Source of the DNA: Microdochium bolleyi
Lineage: Eukaryota > Ascomycota > Sordariomycetes > Xylariales > Microdochiaceae
Direction of reading: 5' to 3'
Length of the DNA: 64,000 bases
Assembly: GCA_001566295.1 (NCBI GenBank)
Contig: KQ964260.1
Coordinates: forward strand, 496,001 to 560,000
A program made the translations under genes and the position numbers. Below are positions 9,303 to 20,559 of this stretch, piece by piece (the stretch's first letter is position 1; every line of letters begins with the position of its first letter). The notes under the pieces are model-generated. The model was not told the origin of the DNA, ran no database searches, and was given only the letters and a program-made list of their open reading frames with translations.

Positions 9303-11399
9303 GGTGAGGCGTTCTAGGGATTGTTATGCACTTTGCAGATTTGAGCCGGTGGCATGAGACACAATTGGACAATCAGCCTAGTCCCGCCATCTTCATGGTC
9401 TTGCATGTATCTGCTCGCGAGTGTGTGGAATGAGCAGCACAACATGAACGGTTTCGGCTTCGAGGGAGTGTATAGCCTGTCGCTGACCAGTTCTGGGTTT
9501 ATTCCCCCACCGTAAAGCTGGATACAGACAAGCCCCTGGGGAAGGGAGGTGTGATTGGCCGGCGACGAGTAGCGTACGAGGCTGTCTGAATTCTTGTCAA
9601 GGACACGATCGCTCTCCGGGCTCTGATGCCGTTGTCGTTTTCGAGGAGCTAGGCACCTGCTGTAGCTCACATTTAGAAAAGGGAACAGGTCCTGATTCGT
9701 CAGCTGTCCGCAGACAATATGTATGGGCTGTGATGACAGGGCTGTGGTGATGGCAGTGCATGCGTCCGCTCGACAAGCACTCCCAGGACCGGAAGGCCAA
9801 CGACTGGCCAGCCGCATCTAGCACAGAGGTCAAACGGCGATGAGAATATATTTCGCAGAAGGTAGTGGGACTACTCTGCTATCCTTCCCATCCCGAAGAA
9901 TCGAACTTTGGGTTGCTACGTCTCGTTTTCGGATGGTTTTGTAATTCAAGTAGGCCGTGAGCCCTCCAGCCTCCAGAGGTCCAGGGGTCCGACGGCCGAC
10001 CAACCCAACTCCAAAAGCAAGATGAAGCTGCGCGTCAACAACACGGGCTAATGCAAAGGCGATGAAGGACCGGTGTTACGGACACTGTGTACGTGCATGT
10101 TGGAGGCATTTTAATCAGAACATTGTTTACCGCGCGTGTGCGCAGGACCTCTCTCCTCTTTTGCATGATTTGTGCCTGGCAAAAAATGGTCGAGAGGAAC
10201 TGGCTGTGCTGCACGAGGAGCAGTGACGTTGTGCGCTGGAGAAGACTCCGCGAATTTACGTGTAAACAATGGTGGTGTGCTAGAGTCTAGACCACAGAGG
10301 GCAGGGGGTCCGCCATGACGCAGTGTCGCAGCGAGGAAGAACCTACTCCGTCAGGGCGCGCATCACCACGCGGCGCGCAAAGATTGCTGTGGGATGGGAG
10401 GGTCCAAACCAGTTGTCTGTCTCAAGGCACCGCGCTAGATGCATCAGTCTCCAAATGATGGGCCGCAGGGGTGTGGACGAGAAGCTCCGGGCATCGATGC
10501 TATCGGCGTAACACATCCGATCTTGGCCCTCTGTTGTGAGAGGAGGCATGCAAAATACGAGTGAATTGAGGATCACGGACGGTCCTTGCTGAAACTGCTG
10601 CCCCATGCCATTAAGGCTTTCTCGCACAGCTCCCGCGCGACACTCAATGCCGCCTACCCTCAACGTGATCTCTGCACCCGGATGCGATGCAGTGAGCCCA
10701 GAAATTTAAGATTTCAAGCATGCTGCACAAGCTTAAAAGTTTGCTTGTGGCCCAGGCCAAGCACAGACAAGAACTCGCGGCAAGACAACACCCAAGACAA
10801 ACCACGAGGGACGACAGCAACGACGAGATCCGCCGCGTGTGCCGTTGAGCCGGCCGGACGGGGGCTGGTCTCGGGGCTCTTGGCCGTGGTTGGCTGCCGC
10901 GAGACAAGCTTCTGCCAAGGCGGCCCAGCCTGCCAAGTCTGCTAAGTTGTCCCCTGTCAGAATTGTCAGGATGACGTTGCGCGCGTGACGAGGTGACTCG
11001 CGTGCAGCACTCTGCTCTGCATCTCGATGGGCCTGCGGACAGAGGATCTTGGGGTACGCGCTGAAACACGCGCCCTATCCCTCCCAGCCCTGCCCCTTGC
11101 CGTGTCTGATTAGCATTCCGTCATCACGGCAGAATGGTGCCGTGCAGTCTGGCCCGGCCTGCCACGACCTGCAATACCCGGCCCAACGCAGCTAGCAGCA
11201 GCATGTCATGGCTGCAGTCCGAGCCAATCTGAATCTGCGAGGGTGACATGACGTCAAGTTGCGATGGAGGCCGCCAGCCCGTCAACACGATGCATATCAA
11301 GGGCGCGGACGCCGCCCCAGTGTCTCGGTGGTGACTCCTGACAGCAAGGTCTTACCACCAGCACTCCCTCCGACACACCTCTGACCAGTGACCACCATC
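9303..11399. other. Intergenic, about 2.1 kb; nothing recognised
   Basis: Only short frames with no domains, the longest on the minus strand at 9314-9817. A tRNA-B-box-like string near 9898 was examined and rejected. GC-rich DNA near 10640-11390 may belong to the promoter of the PAP2 gene. Confidence 0.55.
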
Positions 11400-12808
11400 A
11401 TGGCCATCATGGACCGCTTCCGGCGGCAGCCCGCCGCCACCGCGACCGGCCCTAACCACACCGTCGACGGCCCTGTCAATACCGGCCACGGCCACGGCCA
11501 CCACAGCGACAAGACTAAACACTCCCGCGGCGGCCACCACTCCGACAAGCACCAGGCCAGGTACTACTCGATGGCCTCGCGCCCGACCTTCGGCCAGTGG
11601 CTCAAGCACACCTGGCTCGACATCCTCACCATGGCCTGCATGGGCGCCATCGGCCTCGGCGTCTACATGGCGCCTCCCGCCCCGAACCGCTCCTTCGCCG
11701 TGACCTTTGCCGACGGCGAAATCGTCTACCCGCAGTTCGCCTATCCCATGCGCAAGGAGATCATCCCGATCGTCGCCGCCGCCGTACTGGCCGCCTTCAT
11801 CCCTATCTTCGTCATCCTGATCATGCAGATCCGCGTCCGCTCCTTCTGGGACGTCAACAACGGCATCATCGGCCTGCTGTACTCGCTCATCACCGCCGCC
11901 GTCTTCCAGGTCTTCATCAAATGGCTCATCGGCGGCCTGCGCCCACACTTCCTCGACGCGTGCAGGCCCGACCTCAGCAAGCTAAGCGTGGCGCAGAGGA
12001 GGGACATCTACGACGGGACCGGCTACAAACAGCTGTACTACACTAAGGACATCTGCACGGGCGACATGAAGGAGATCAACGACTCGCTCGAGAGCATGCC
12101 CTCGGGCCACACGACGGCCGCGTTCGCCGGGTTCGTGTACCTGTACTTCTACCTCAACGCCAAGCTCAAGGTGTTCGCCAACCACGTAAGCCATCATACC
12201 CTCACATACCCCGTTGCCTCCGTTCCAATTCCATACTGACAAGTCAATAATAGCACCCGGCCATGTGGAAGCTCGTCCTGATCTACATGCCCATCCTCGG
12301 CGCGGTCCTGATCGGCGGCGCTCTCACCATCGACGAGTACCACAACTGGTACGACGTCTTCGCGGGCGCCGTCATCGGCACCGTGTTCGCGTGGTCCTCG
12401 TACCGGATGGTCTACGCGGCCGTCTGGGACTGGCGCTACAACCACATCCCCCTGCACCGCAACATCCCCTTCCGCTACGACGGCAGCGACGACCTGAGCG
12501 ACGCCGTGTTCACGCACAAGGCCGGCTGGGGCGAGAACACAGGCGGTGCTGCTGCTGCCGCGGGCATGGGTGCCAGCGGGCACGGCGCTGGTGGCCATAC
12601 CTTCGGCCATCGCCACAACGGTAGCGGCGCGGCGTCGGGGTATGACAACGGCGCTGGATATCAGAATGGTGTGAACAATGGGTATGTCAACAACGGGTAC
12701 GACAACACCACCAGTGGCACGGCCAACGTTGGCCACGGTCATCATGGCAGCCACGGCGGCGTGAACCGTGTCCCTGTCGGCAGCCGGCGCAGCCACGACA
12801 TCGTCTGA
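11400..12808 (+). CDS. PAP2-superfamily lipid phosphate phosphatase-like membrane protein with His-rich tails
   Basis: Exons 11400-12185 and 12254-12808 (intron GTAAGC...AATAG), 446 residues. ATG at 11400 is chosen; a second ATG at 11409 is also possible. About six membrane helices are visible. PAP2 motif 1 is present as KWLIGGLRP (Lys174-Pro182) and motif 2 as PSGH (234-237). Motif 3 keeps His292 and Asp296 in DEYHNWYDV, but the usual Ser-Arg pair seven residues before the His reads Ala-Leu. The family removes phosphate from phosphatidate or diacylglycerol pyrophosphate. The N-terminal 50 residues and the last 80 are rich in His, Gly and Asn (GHGHGHHSD, GHGHHGSHGG), suggesting cytosolic low-complexity tails. 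Loss of the motif 3 Arg leaves substrate and activity uncertain. Confidence 0.88.
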
Positions 12809-13232
12809 GGACATCCGCCTAGTTGATGGTTGCTGGATGCTACCCAGTCGGACTACATCACAGCGGACCTGGAGATATCTGGAGCCTGGCATTCAGTCTT
12901 CCAGGTGGGTAGATGTGGACGGGCATTTTGACAGAGTCACGCAGCAGAGAGGAGAAGGACTGTAATCCATGTCGTCGAGGTTGGAGATACCCATTAAGCG
13001 GAAAATAGTGTACTTGATATAATTATGAGTGATGATAATTCATACTTAACCTTCTAAATGTCGTCGCATGGTCTTTAAGTTGCCATGAGCGTCTCTTTGA
13101 ATTCACACGTATGCATACTGCTTCTTTACAATTGCGGATGCAGTCTCTCAGGTATATCTCGGTAGCCATCATTTGATTCAATGAACCGATCACAACTTGG
13201 TGACAGCCCGTCCTCAAGCCCACGAAACAACC
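12809..13232. other. Intergenic between convergent genes
   Basis: No gene is seen. AT content rises at 13000-13100, as expected for shared 3' untranslated and terminator sequence of two convergent genes. Confidence 0.6.
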
Positions 13233-13727
13233 TCACTCATCTCCGGCGTCTTTTTTCTGCTCGTCGTCTTTACCCTTCTTCCCTTTCCCCTTGCCCTTCT
13301 TATCCTTCTCACCTCCATCTGGCTCCTCCTCTCCCGCCCCATCATCGCCCTCAACCCCCTCAACACCACTTCCCCCATGCCTCACCCACATCCACACCCC
13401 AACGCCATACACCCCGAGCACCCCGAGCACGACAACAACCCACCACCTCCCCAGCACGCCCGCCGCCTGCGCCGCTGACCCCGCGACCCACCGCACCACG
13501 GGCGTGACCAGCGTCCGCCGCTCCTCCTCGAGGTCCGGGTTCAGCGTGACGAGCAGCGCGAGCAGGCACACGAGGTTCAGCGCGATGATGAGCGCCGACG
13601 CGATCTCGAGCCACAGCAGCACGACGGCGATGTTCTTGGTCTTCTCGAGCACCTGCGACCCTTCGGCGACGAGCGGGGTGACCTGGTCGAAGGCGTGGTT
13701 GATCTCCTTGGAGTAGGGGATGCCCAT
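13233..13727 (-). CDS. Small two-helix membrane protein, possible N-myristoylation
   Basis: 164 residues from the ATG at 13727. The protein begins MGIPYSKE, matching the MGxxxS pattern for N-myristoylation. A helical segment with TPLVAEGSQVLEKTK follows. Two strongly hydrophobic stretches lie near residues 32-58 (rich in Leu, Ile, Ala) and 86-106 (WWVVVVLGVLGVYGVGVWMWV, which includes a Trp cluster), separated by a charged NPDLEEER loop. The last 50 residues are acidic, then lysine-rich (KGKGKKGK). The upstream reading frame lacks ATG and is Pro-rich leader-like, so this start is preferred. It resembles a class of conserved uncharacterised fungal membrane proteins I cannot name with certainty. 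Function unknown. Confidence 0.75.
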   Translation of the reverse strand: MGIPYSKEINHAFDQVTPLVAEGSQVLEKTKNIAVVLLWLEIASALIIALNLVCLLALLVTLNPDLEEERRTLVTPVVRWVAGSAAQAAGVLGRWWVVVVLGVLGVYGVGVWMWVRHGGSGVEGVEGDDGAGEEEPDGGEKDKKGKGKGKKGKDDEQKKDAGDE

Positions 13728-14893
13728 TTTGTGTGGTGGTGGTAGCGGTGGCGGGGGAGTGTGGATGTATTGCGAGGGAGTTATAGTTCCCGGGAGGCAA
13801 CTGGGTGTCGTCGAGATCAGAAGCTGGGATACAAATATAGACAGCCGCAGATAGTCCCCCTCGCGGTAATTTATTGTGCTCGTAAGTAGGCGGCCCAAAG
13901 CGGTGGCTGCTTGATCGTCGACAATTTGATCTCTGGCGCTCGTTCGGGAGTTGTGTGGTTGCACGCCCTGGATGCGCTGGGCATCTAGTCGACGTGTCTT
14001 TATTCTCAAGCTTGCACGCCCGTCTTAGGGCCGTGTCTCTTGTTCTGACGGCTTCACTTCTCCCATTTGTGGTATGCAGGATGACAATCACATCACGAGG
14101 TTGAGGTTGCTGAGTCTAAAGATTTGATCCCTTATTCGAGAAGAGGTGGTAATGCGTGGAAGTATGACGTCAGCAGATCACCATGAAACCTGATTCCTGC
14201 ATCTTCCCAGCTGTTGGTGGTTGCGACTCTCCGCATGGTGTGGTGGTAAGTGAGTGAGTGACCCCTGCACGTGCTGTGCCAAGCTTCTCCCGGGGTTGAG
14301 TATCGAGATCTGGGATCTGACAGATGCAGGCCGGCATTTCGTCTCTCTCCCCTACGTGGAAAGGTCCGAATTATGTAAGTAGCACCAGTTTGAATCATGG
14401 AAGGTTCCCCGTATTCTCTGTCAGTCTCTTTTCCTGCCTCCTGGGCTTCTCTGGGACGACAAGGCAAGATCAGGACTTTCCACACATCGTGCAGCCATTG
14501 AAGCACACGATAGTGGACAAAGGTAGCCTTGGTTTCTTCTTTCTCGAACGTTCGTTTGTTTCGGCGTGGCAGCCGTGTTGAAACTTACAATTTTATGGTT
14601 TGAAAAATGGTGAAATGGTTTTTATGCGTCTATTTATCACCCGCTCTGTTCCTAGCTCACTAATTTTCATATTATGAAATGGAATCTTTCCTTTGCGATC
14701 TGCTCGACTCGAAGCGTCTTGGGCTGAATATCTGAAACAGGCCTGGGTCGAACCAGTCGTGCTCATGTAAACTGCTGACTCTTTCGATCTTGCAATAGCT
14801 GTTCTCGACTTGATATTGAGACCTAGCAGACGACCAAAATTCTCGAGTGCTGCACGTTGAGAGGCGGAGGCTCAGTGAACCAGAATACCGTAT
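13728..14893. other. Intergenic, about 1.2 kb; nothing recognised
   Basis: Short frames only. AT-rich sequence at 14580-14700 lies downstream of the degenerate F-box copy. Confidence 0.55.
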
Positions 14894-16316
14894 TCAGTCT
14901 GAGCGAGGACAGGCACGCAGACTCTCGGCGTCACTCACGATGGGCCAGTATAGCCCCTCTGAGAACGCCGAGCTCGTCCTTTCAGCCTCAGTAAGCTGGG
15001 TGCTCCTGCCCGCCGTCCACCCTGCGCGTGAAAACCACGTCGATCCCGCCTTTGGGTCATGCCTAGAGTCGCCTACCAGCCACCATGGGTTCTTGGAGAT
15101 GGTCGTGCGCTGCCATCCGGGTTCTTCGCCAATCTTGGCACGGCTGGGTTTCCAGTCCAGTCTGATCCCATGCAGGTTGGGAAACGCCTCGTGTGCCTGC
15201 ATAAGGCTGGGCACTGCCTCATTAGCAGCAGCACTTGCTTTGCGATAGTTTGCGTCTCGGGTCCGCGTCAAGGCAATCACCTGGATCGACTGGGGGATTA
15301 TTTCAGCCAGGTTGGGTGTCGGACTTCGTAGGCCAAGCAGGACTTCCGCGTCAATTATCAGCGTCTGTAAGGATTCGAGAGTTCGCAGTGAACCAAGGCG
15401 ACTGCGTATCTTGCAGCTGCAGTCAGCGCTGATGGACAAGCTGAAGTGTGTGAGGCCGCCACCGAACCGGCGCAACGCTCTGCTAGCACCTTTTAGGTCA
15501 ACACAAGCCACGTCGCAGGGATAGCTGTCATGGTCTTCTGCAATGAAGGCGCTGCAATTCAGAGTCTTCGGATTCGGAACGCCGCAAAGATGTCACAAAA
15601 ATTGCTCGCATTAATCTCATTAGCGTCAATATTCAGTTGGTTCAGCTGAGGTTGTGACTTTTGATTGAGCAGATGGACCGACGCCGCCATGAGCTGGAGA
15701 TGGAGAAGTGGAATCTCCACAATTTGGTCCAGCTTCGTCAGCCAGTCCGTTGGATCGTAGACACACAGGCTCGCCCGGGAGAGGTGCATCAGTGGGGTTT
15801 TGTCGACGGGTATGGCTTGCGAGTCATTGTCATCTGACAGTGCCTGCGCTCGAGCATCTGCACATCGCGCAAAAAGCTCAAGTAGACCGTTGTAACGCAG
15901 GCTGCTGCGAAACACGCAATCTATACGTTCGAGCCCAGGCATGTAGGCTATGATGCAGGCCAGGGCGTCGCCGAGGGACCGCTAGCTCCGGCAGCGCGCT
16001 CCCAGAGCTAGTCTGCGAAGCTTTCAGAATAGTTGTCAACCATCCATTGCCTGCTCGGCTGCAGATCGAAAGTCGTATTTTGGGACTTCCGCCCATAAGA
16101 CATCGAAGTCGTGTAGTCGGCGTCGTGCGTGTAGACAATGAAGTGGAGAACGACACTGCCAGCATCGCCACGCTGTAGCGCTGAGAGCAGTGCTGCGATC
16201 TGCGCAGGTCTTTGCGCGGGGTTGATTTCCACGCAGCGCCAGAAGTGCGGTCTGAGGATCGCGTGGGCTCTTCGTGACAGGAGCCGCGATCCCGGCGTCC
16301 GAAGGCACTTGCCCAC
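14894..16316 (-). pseudogene. Fragmented F-box/LRR-like paralogue (copy A)
   Basis: Reading 3' to 5' on the plus strand, three minus-strand frames carry successive blocks of the same family as the four genes that follow. The first (from 16316) has RAHAILRPHFWRCVEINP and continues to SESFAD. The second (about 15980-15559) has GDALACIIAYMPGLERID and continues to FCDIFAAF. The third (about 15511-14894) has ACVDLKGASRALRRFGGGL and the C-terminal leucine-rich part. These align with copy B in order. Between the first and second blocks there is an in-frame TAG just after SESFAD (about 16008-16010) plus a frame change. Between the second and third there is another frame change near 15510-15560. No F-box start is recognisable. 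A spliced gene is conceivable, but no good intron signals bridge the breaks. Confidence 0.7.
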
Positions 16317-16714
16317 CGTCGTTGCTCGATCGCACTTGACTGGGATGGTGGTGCTTGCCAGTCACATCAAAGTTGACACTGGTGGGAATCAGCACCCCTT
16401 GGGCGCGGAGAGAGTCGGAGCGGGCATGAGCGAGTGCCGTAAGGTGGGCCTTTCTTCTCGATGTCTCGCAATGACTGCCCTCTTCATTGCTGGGTTGGCG
16501 AGGACTTGGAATCACAGCGTCTGGTGATAAATGCAGGAGTCAAGTTTCTATTTACGCACCCAGGTACATTTGTGCAGTGTGTTCATCTCTCAAAATCCAA
16601 AGGACCTCATCTACCAGTGACCGGCACTATGAACTTGGTGATCCTCTGGTTGCCTGGGGTCTGCGAGATGCCAATGTGTGTGCTCTTGGCACGTCTCCAC
16701 GAACCCGTGTCACT
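16317..16714. other. Spacer between F-box copies A and B
   Basis: No recognisable F-box or other domain. It may hold the decayed N-terminus of copy A and the 3' end of copy B. Confidence 0.5.
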
Positions 16715-18098
16715 TTAGGAAGCCCTCGCTGCAGCCTGCAGCTCTCGACCATCATCAAACGTAGCTCCCCACATCTCTGAAGCGTGAAGCGTGCACGCCA
16801 TCTCGTACGCCAAGAGTCGGTGCGAATGATCCTTCCCATGCTCGCGGCGTGTGTACCAGGTCGAGTCCTCGTCATCTCCGCGCTCCCAGCCCTTGACTCG
16901 CGCTGTACCCCCGGCCTCCAAGCCCATGCTGACGCCAAGAAGGTTGGGATGGCGCTCGCACTGGCGCAGGAGGTGGCGCACCTGCTTCTCCAGTACGGCA
17001 AAGTCGGGCTCATCCAGACCATCCTCCATCATCGCCATGGAAATCATCTCGATAGAGGACGGCATCGAGTCGGCCAGCGCAGACCTCGAATCATCCTCGC
17101 CAAGGAGCATCAGCACTGGTATAGCCAGCGTCTTGAGCGATGCCATCTCGCGGAGAGAGTCAACGCGGCCATCCAATGTGGCTTCGAAAGTGTCGACCGT
17201 GATGGAGAAGTTGAGGTGGACCAGGTTGCCACCGAGTTCGCGCAGGGCATCACCGACAGGATCAAGATGAATGGTGACCTCCTCTTCACCGGATTCGTAG
17301 CTGGGCATGATCCACGAGCCGTAGTTGAGCGCGTGGAGGCCAGGGAATGACTGGAGAATGTCACGGATGGTGCTCTTGTCGAATTTGACATTCTTGATGT
17401 CGAGGCGTCGCAGGTGCTGCTGGGGGGGCTGCCTGGGCAGTGTAGGTGAAGGTGCGTCGAGCTGCATGTGTTGAAGCGGGAACCAGACGATGGAAGTCTG
17501 CTTCTCCAGGCCGCGCGGGAAAGACCTGTTGTACAAGCTGACCTTAGCCAGTTGCATGAGCGGCATCCTGCGGCTGGTGACGACCCCGGCGGTCCGAGTG
17601 ACTGCACAGAGCCGGAAGAGATCGAGCAGAAGTCGTTGATCCTGCACGTCGTAGAGGCTGTAGCTGATGGACTCGACGTTGGGTGAGTGGGCGATGAGGA
17701 AAGCCAAGGCGAGGCTCGGGTTTCCCAATTCGTTGACGACCCTTTTGCAGAGCCAGACTGCGAAAGTCTGGGAATAGGTGTCGGCCAGGTACATCTTGCT
17801 CGCAAGAACGTCGAGGTGTGCGTAGCGAGACATATCCACAGGGGCAGGGCCTACGTCGAGTGCTACCTTGCGGATAAGCGGACCGATGTCGGTCTGCTCC
17901 CTCAGGGTGCGGAAGAGGGCGGGCAGCTGATGCGGCTTGCTCCACGGAGTGAGCATGATACATCTCCAGAGCTCTTTTTTGAGGAGTGTGCGGAATCTCT
18001 TGGACACGAGACAGAGGTGCAAGATCGGTGCGCTTGTCGGCTGCGCTGAGAAGGAGCGGCAGCAGGACCTCCTCGGGTAGAGCGTTGATGGAAGACAT
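16715..18098 (-). pseudogene. F-box/LRR-like protein with one frameshift (copy B)
   Basis: Translation from ATG 18098 gives an F-box start, INALPEEVLLPLLLSAADKR, as in the intact copies. The frame is then lost near 18016-18030. The family continues in another frame as LCLVSKRFRTLLKKELWRC and stays open for more than 420 codons to 16715, with FPGLHALNY, TIHLDPVGDALRELGGNL and C-terminal leucine-rich blocks. About two bases appear to be missing at the junction. No intron fits, because the two halves almost overlap. F-box proteins of this kind would recruit substrates to an SCF ubiquitin ligase through Skp1. The rest is so well preserved that the lesion is recent, or is a sequence error, in which case this is a functional gene of about 460 residues. 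Confidence 0.75.
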
Positions 18099-18926
18099 GG
18101 TGCCGGCTGATGATGTTGTGTTCGTCGGGGAAGGATGAATGATGAGAAGTTGCAGAGGAGCGGGAAGTCGAGGATGGCCCTGCAAGGTCCAAAGCTCTGT
18201 GAACTTCAAGAAAGCCTGCAGGAACCCGGTTTTGTGTAAATAAACAGGATCAGTGGCTGCTCAAATCCCTATAAAAGCCTTGTGAAGTAGCAGTGAGGGC
18301 CTCCTGCCCCGCCGCTGGCTGGAGGCTGATGGGAGAATATATACACCCGCTTATCCCAATCCCCTACTTAACGGACCATTACCTCAAGGAGAATTGTTTC
18401 ACCCACAGATGACCTCTTCAATGCTCATATGGGAGTGGAGCTCTGGTGCTGCGATGAGGTCAACCTCGGTGCCCAACGCCTTCAGCTTTGGTTCAAGACG
18501 TTGTTCCTACGAGCTTGGCAAGGGAGCATTCCTGTGGATCATAGCACACATTTTCAAGTGCTACCTGACCATGATACTTTATTTTCTGGAAAAGGACCGT
18601 GACTACGCCCAGTTGTGGTCCAAAAGCAAGGTGTGGTCAAATACCTGCTGTGGAAGCGTGCGGTGGGTGGACACGTTCGAGAGAATCGCACATAAGGTAT
18701 TAAGTCAATCCAGTTTCTCATCAGAGAAAGTACATGAATATATCAGGTAGCCGCTTTCACTTCTGTGGGGATTGTTCCCAGTCTCAAGAGTGCGCATGTA
18801 CACGTGAACACATTCTGCATAGTGTGATGGATGTTGCCAATGCTAACGAAATCCTGCCCATTTCAAATGCGAATGAGCGGCGACCGACCCATCTTGATGC
18901 CATCTGTAGTTGCAAATTGTCTCCCT
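18099..18926. other. Spacer between F-box copies B and C
   Basis: No gene is seen. A plus-sense TATAAAAG string at 18270-18277 has no obvious gene downstream. AT content is higher than in the flanking coding DNA. Confidence 0.5.
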
Positions 18927-20357
18927 TTATCGCGCCATTGCGGAAGCCCGAAGCTCACGGGCATCGTCTTCGATGTCGTCCTGAACAGTCCGTGGGCGCG
19001 GCGTCATGATCGCGTCTTCGTCTCGGAAGCTCCTGGGCCCCATTTCATGCCCCAGATCATCCCTTGTGAACCACGTCCCGCGATCATTAGATGACCCTCG
19101 CACCCACCCGTCGGCGCCCAGGGCATTGTCGGTCGACCAGTCGAGTAGGACCGCCTCTAGGTCGGGGAACCGCTGATACTCGCGGCACAAGGCGATCACG
19201 GCACGCTCGTAGGAGGGCAGATCGACAGGCCCGCACCAGGCGCCCTCGTATAGCGTAAGCGTTTTGATTGAGTCGGGGAGGATGTCTCTAAGCCTCGAGT
19301 CACCTGCTCCGATGAGCAGCGGCGCAGCGATGCAGAGTCTCTGCAGGGATCTCAAGCCACACAGTGAACCTATTCTATCTCGGATATAATAACTCTGGCC
19401 AGGGACGGCCGACAGCTTGATTTCGAGAGAGGTGAGGTTGCCGCTATACTGGCGAATCGCGGCGCCGACTGGACTTAGGTCAATCGGGAAGGGAACGATC
19501 AGGGCGAAGAAATGTCTAATGCGTGCCTGGTATGAGAGTGATTGAAGATTGGGGCACGCCCTGACGATGGTCTTGACTGTGTATACCTCGAACCTGCTAG
19601 TGACGAACTCGAGCTCGCGGAGGTGCCGGTTGCTGCCTGGGCTATCCGAGAAGATGCGGTCGTGGATCCCCTGAAGTTGTAGCTGCGTTACCGGAAACTT
19701 CACGGAAGACGGTGGAGATATCAGTGGAAACCCCCCAGTCTGACGGTTAAGTATGCTCATCTTCTTCAGATGCAGTAGCGGTACTGGGCCGGTGGACATG
19801 GCCCCGTCGCCGGCTCTGCGGACCCGTGCCGAGTGACTGCTCCGCAGCCTGGCGTTGCGGTGATGGAACAGTATGTCGAGGAGAGTGAGCTGCTCACTAC
19901 TAAAGAGACCGTATGAGACGTGCTCTAGGTTTGGTATGTGGATTATAAGAATAGTAAGAGCACGGGTCAAGGTGTGTGGGCTCTGCTCGACCGTTGCCTG
20001 GAGGGAGACTATAAAGTCCTTCGAGTAATAGGCATTGATCCAGTCCATACTCGCATCGAGATTGAGACTGAGGTCTCTGTATTGCTCTTTCCCTGTCCGG
20101 CTCGCGTCCACGAACAACTTGCGGACCAGTAGTCCGACTTCCGGGTTCTCCTGTAGAGCGCGGATGAGCCTGAGCGTTGCTCGAGGATAAAGTGATGTAG
20201 GGATAGAGACGCTGCGCTAGAAGTCTGGTTTGATCAGCTGGTTAAAGCGCTTTGGAATAAGGCGTAACGGACCTAGCTCACATCTGTCGTCGACTGCCCT
20301 AAGGAGGATTGGGCGTAGAATCTCTACCGGTAGATGCTGTAGTGGTGTAGGAGGTAT
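18927..20357 (-). pseudogene. F-box/LRR-like paralogue inactivated by a Trp-to-stop change (copy C)
   Basis: The frame from 20357 reads PPTPLQHLPVEILRPILL (F-box), then RLIPKRFNQLIKPDF, a stop TAG at 20217-20219, then RSVSIPTSLYPRA, and stays open to the natural end at 18927. In copies D and E the stop position is Trp (PDFWHTVTI, PDAWRTVTV), so TGG has become TAG. The expected start codon reads ATA at 20355-20357, also one G-to-A step from ATG. The remainder keeps the family pattern (LLVRKLFVDA, HIPNLEHVSYGL, DLSPVGAAIRQYSGNL, SLQRLCIAAPLLIG). It adjoins an AT-rich island on its upstream side. Translation could restart at an internal ATG, but the F-box would be lost. Confidence 0.8.
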
Positions 20358-20559
20358 GTTGAGATACTAAAGTTGTAGCTGACTCGAAGGATCGACGAGT
20401 TCGTTGTGTTCGGAACTGGCTGATGTGGTGGACTTTTCGAAGAGAGAGTTTAGAGTCGGGTACCGCGAAGACTTGGGCAGAGTGTATGGCAGTTGGGGGA
20501 TGGGGCGAATGGCTCGAGTGCGTCACAGGAGATCGAAAGGCTGGCCGGAGCAATTTTTT

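Noticed and set aside
9870..9960. String resembling a reversed tRNA B box (GAATCGAAC) near 9898
   Set aside because: No matching A box, acceptor stem or anticodon arm can be folded around it on either strand.
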